DNA of 22,907 nt from an uncultured Bacillaceae bacterium (GTDB lineage: Bacteria > Bacillota > Bacilli > Bacillales > Cytobacillaceae). This document shows positions 22,420 through 22,907 of the stretch, piece by piece (position 1 is the first letter of the stretch; each line of letters opens with the position of its first letter). Location: the NCBI GenBank assembly GCA_937995745.1, contig CALKIU010000102.1:1-22907 (forward strand), written 5' to 3'. The notes beneath the pieces are model-generated. The model ran no database searches, was not told the origin of the DNA, and saw nothing but the letters and a program-made list of their open reading frames with translations. Position numbers and translations under genes: made by a program.

Positions 22420-22705
22420 AAGGAGAGTGTTCCGCTAAACTGTTTCAATTTTGAAAAGGGAACAAAAATGAGAAATCCAAAAACAAGGGTTTAACACTGA
22501 TGGGTTTTAGGTTAGCAGTAGCAAATGTTTTGATGATGGCGTGAGAACATTCGCTTTACAATTCGCGGGAGGGATTTGTTGGTTATTTTAAGGGACGGGG
22601 AAATGATGGAAAATTTTTAGAATGAAGTTTTGTGTTATGTATTAAGTAGTATTACGAAGACGCACTTCCTTAAATAAAATAATAAGTATTTTTTAGATAA
22701 TTATT
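22420..22705. other. AT-rich region downstream of the NERD gene
   Basis: No supported gene. Near 22429-22464, TGTTCC and GGGAACA enclose TTTCAA/TTGAAA, forming an interrupted hairpin just after the NERD stop codon. It lacks a T run. The rest is AT-rich with scattered short runs. Confidence 0.4.
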
Positions 22706-22907
22706 CTGAAGACAAGGTCAGTTTCAATTTGGGTTAATTTGCCTTCAGACAGGGTAACTGAGGACAAATGGCTTCAAAAAATGGGTATTTTGTCCTTAGA
22801 CAGCAATTCTGAGGACAAAATCTTGTTAAAAATGAAACGGTTTGTCTTCAGACGGGGAATCTGAGGACAAAATCGAGATAAAAAAGGGTGTTTTGTCTTC
22901 AGACAGG
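22706..22907. repeat. Tandem array of about 52-base hairpin-forming units
   Basis: Four units begin at 22706, 22758, 22809 and 22861 (periods 52, 51, 52); the last is cut by the window end. Each unit starts CTGARGACAA and ends TTTGYCYTYAGAC, and the two ends are complementary, giving a stem of 10-12 pairs around an A-rich loop of about 18-20 bases. In the second unit a change to CC opposite GG restores a Watson-Crick pair that is G-U in the third and fourth. The internal segments differ between units but are all A-rich. Direct tandem arrangement plus internal symmetry is clear; function is unknown. Confidence 0.85.

Noticed and set aside
22706..22907. CRISPR array
   Set aside because: Repeats are imperfect, the segments between them are about 18-20 bases and mutually similar (A-rich), and no cas gene is present. 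The symmetry lies across whole units, not within a constant repeat.

Overview
The window looks like the chromosome of a Bacillaceae member (Firmicutes). The genes carry strong AAGGAGG-type ribosome binding sites and use GTG and TTG starts. Protein families match Bacillus subtilis ComQ/ComX/ComP, YezD, YlnD/YlnE/YlnF, CysJ/CysI and CysL closely in length and motifs. Base composition is mixed: the sulfur genes are GC-richer, the two ends are AT-rich. The species cannot be fixed from sequence alone.

Left end (about 1-3600, minus strand): a quorum-sensing comQ-comX-comP locus. ComQ is complete with both aspartate-rich motifs. ComX is an intact 55-residue pheromone precursor with a penultimate tryptophan. 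ComP stops right after its histidine (HisKA_3) region, has no ATPase domain, and a Rho-independent terminator follows about 90 bases later. No comA is seen. This locus should make a signal, but this kinase copy cannot respond to it.

Middle left (3600-5760): a long low-information region with small repeats and terminators, holding one Cof-type HAD phosphatase gene.

Centre (5600-20930): a sulfur-acquisition island. On the plus strand, yezD is followed by ssuD-ssuA-ssuC-ssuB for alkanesulfonate uptake and desulfonation. Convergent to it on the minus strand is the whole sulfate assimilation route in one line: cysJ, cysI, cysH, sat, cysC, then siroheme synthesis (SUMT, sirB, precorrin-2 dehydrogenase). 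A divergent LysR regulator, CysL-like, sits beside cysJ. Sulfonate-derived sulfite and sulfate-derived sulfite both feed CysJI, whose siroheme is made by the last three genes. The permease cysP, which lies between cysH and sat in B. subtilis, is absent; a small tandem repeat array occupies that gap. Several intergenic gaps of this line are long (226-440 bases) and carry their own short repeats. One gap contains a perfect 54-base copy of a piece of cysJ.

Right end (20930-22907): a stretch without genes, a NERD-domain protein with a C-terminal zinc ribbon, and then a tandem array of about 52-base hairpin-forming units that runs off the window edge.

Most unusual items: the sender-only comQXP locus, the hairpin array after the NERD gene, the 54-base cysJ duplication, and the repeat-filled gaps of the cys cluster.
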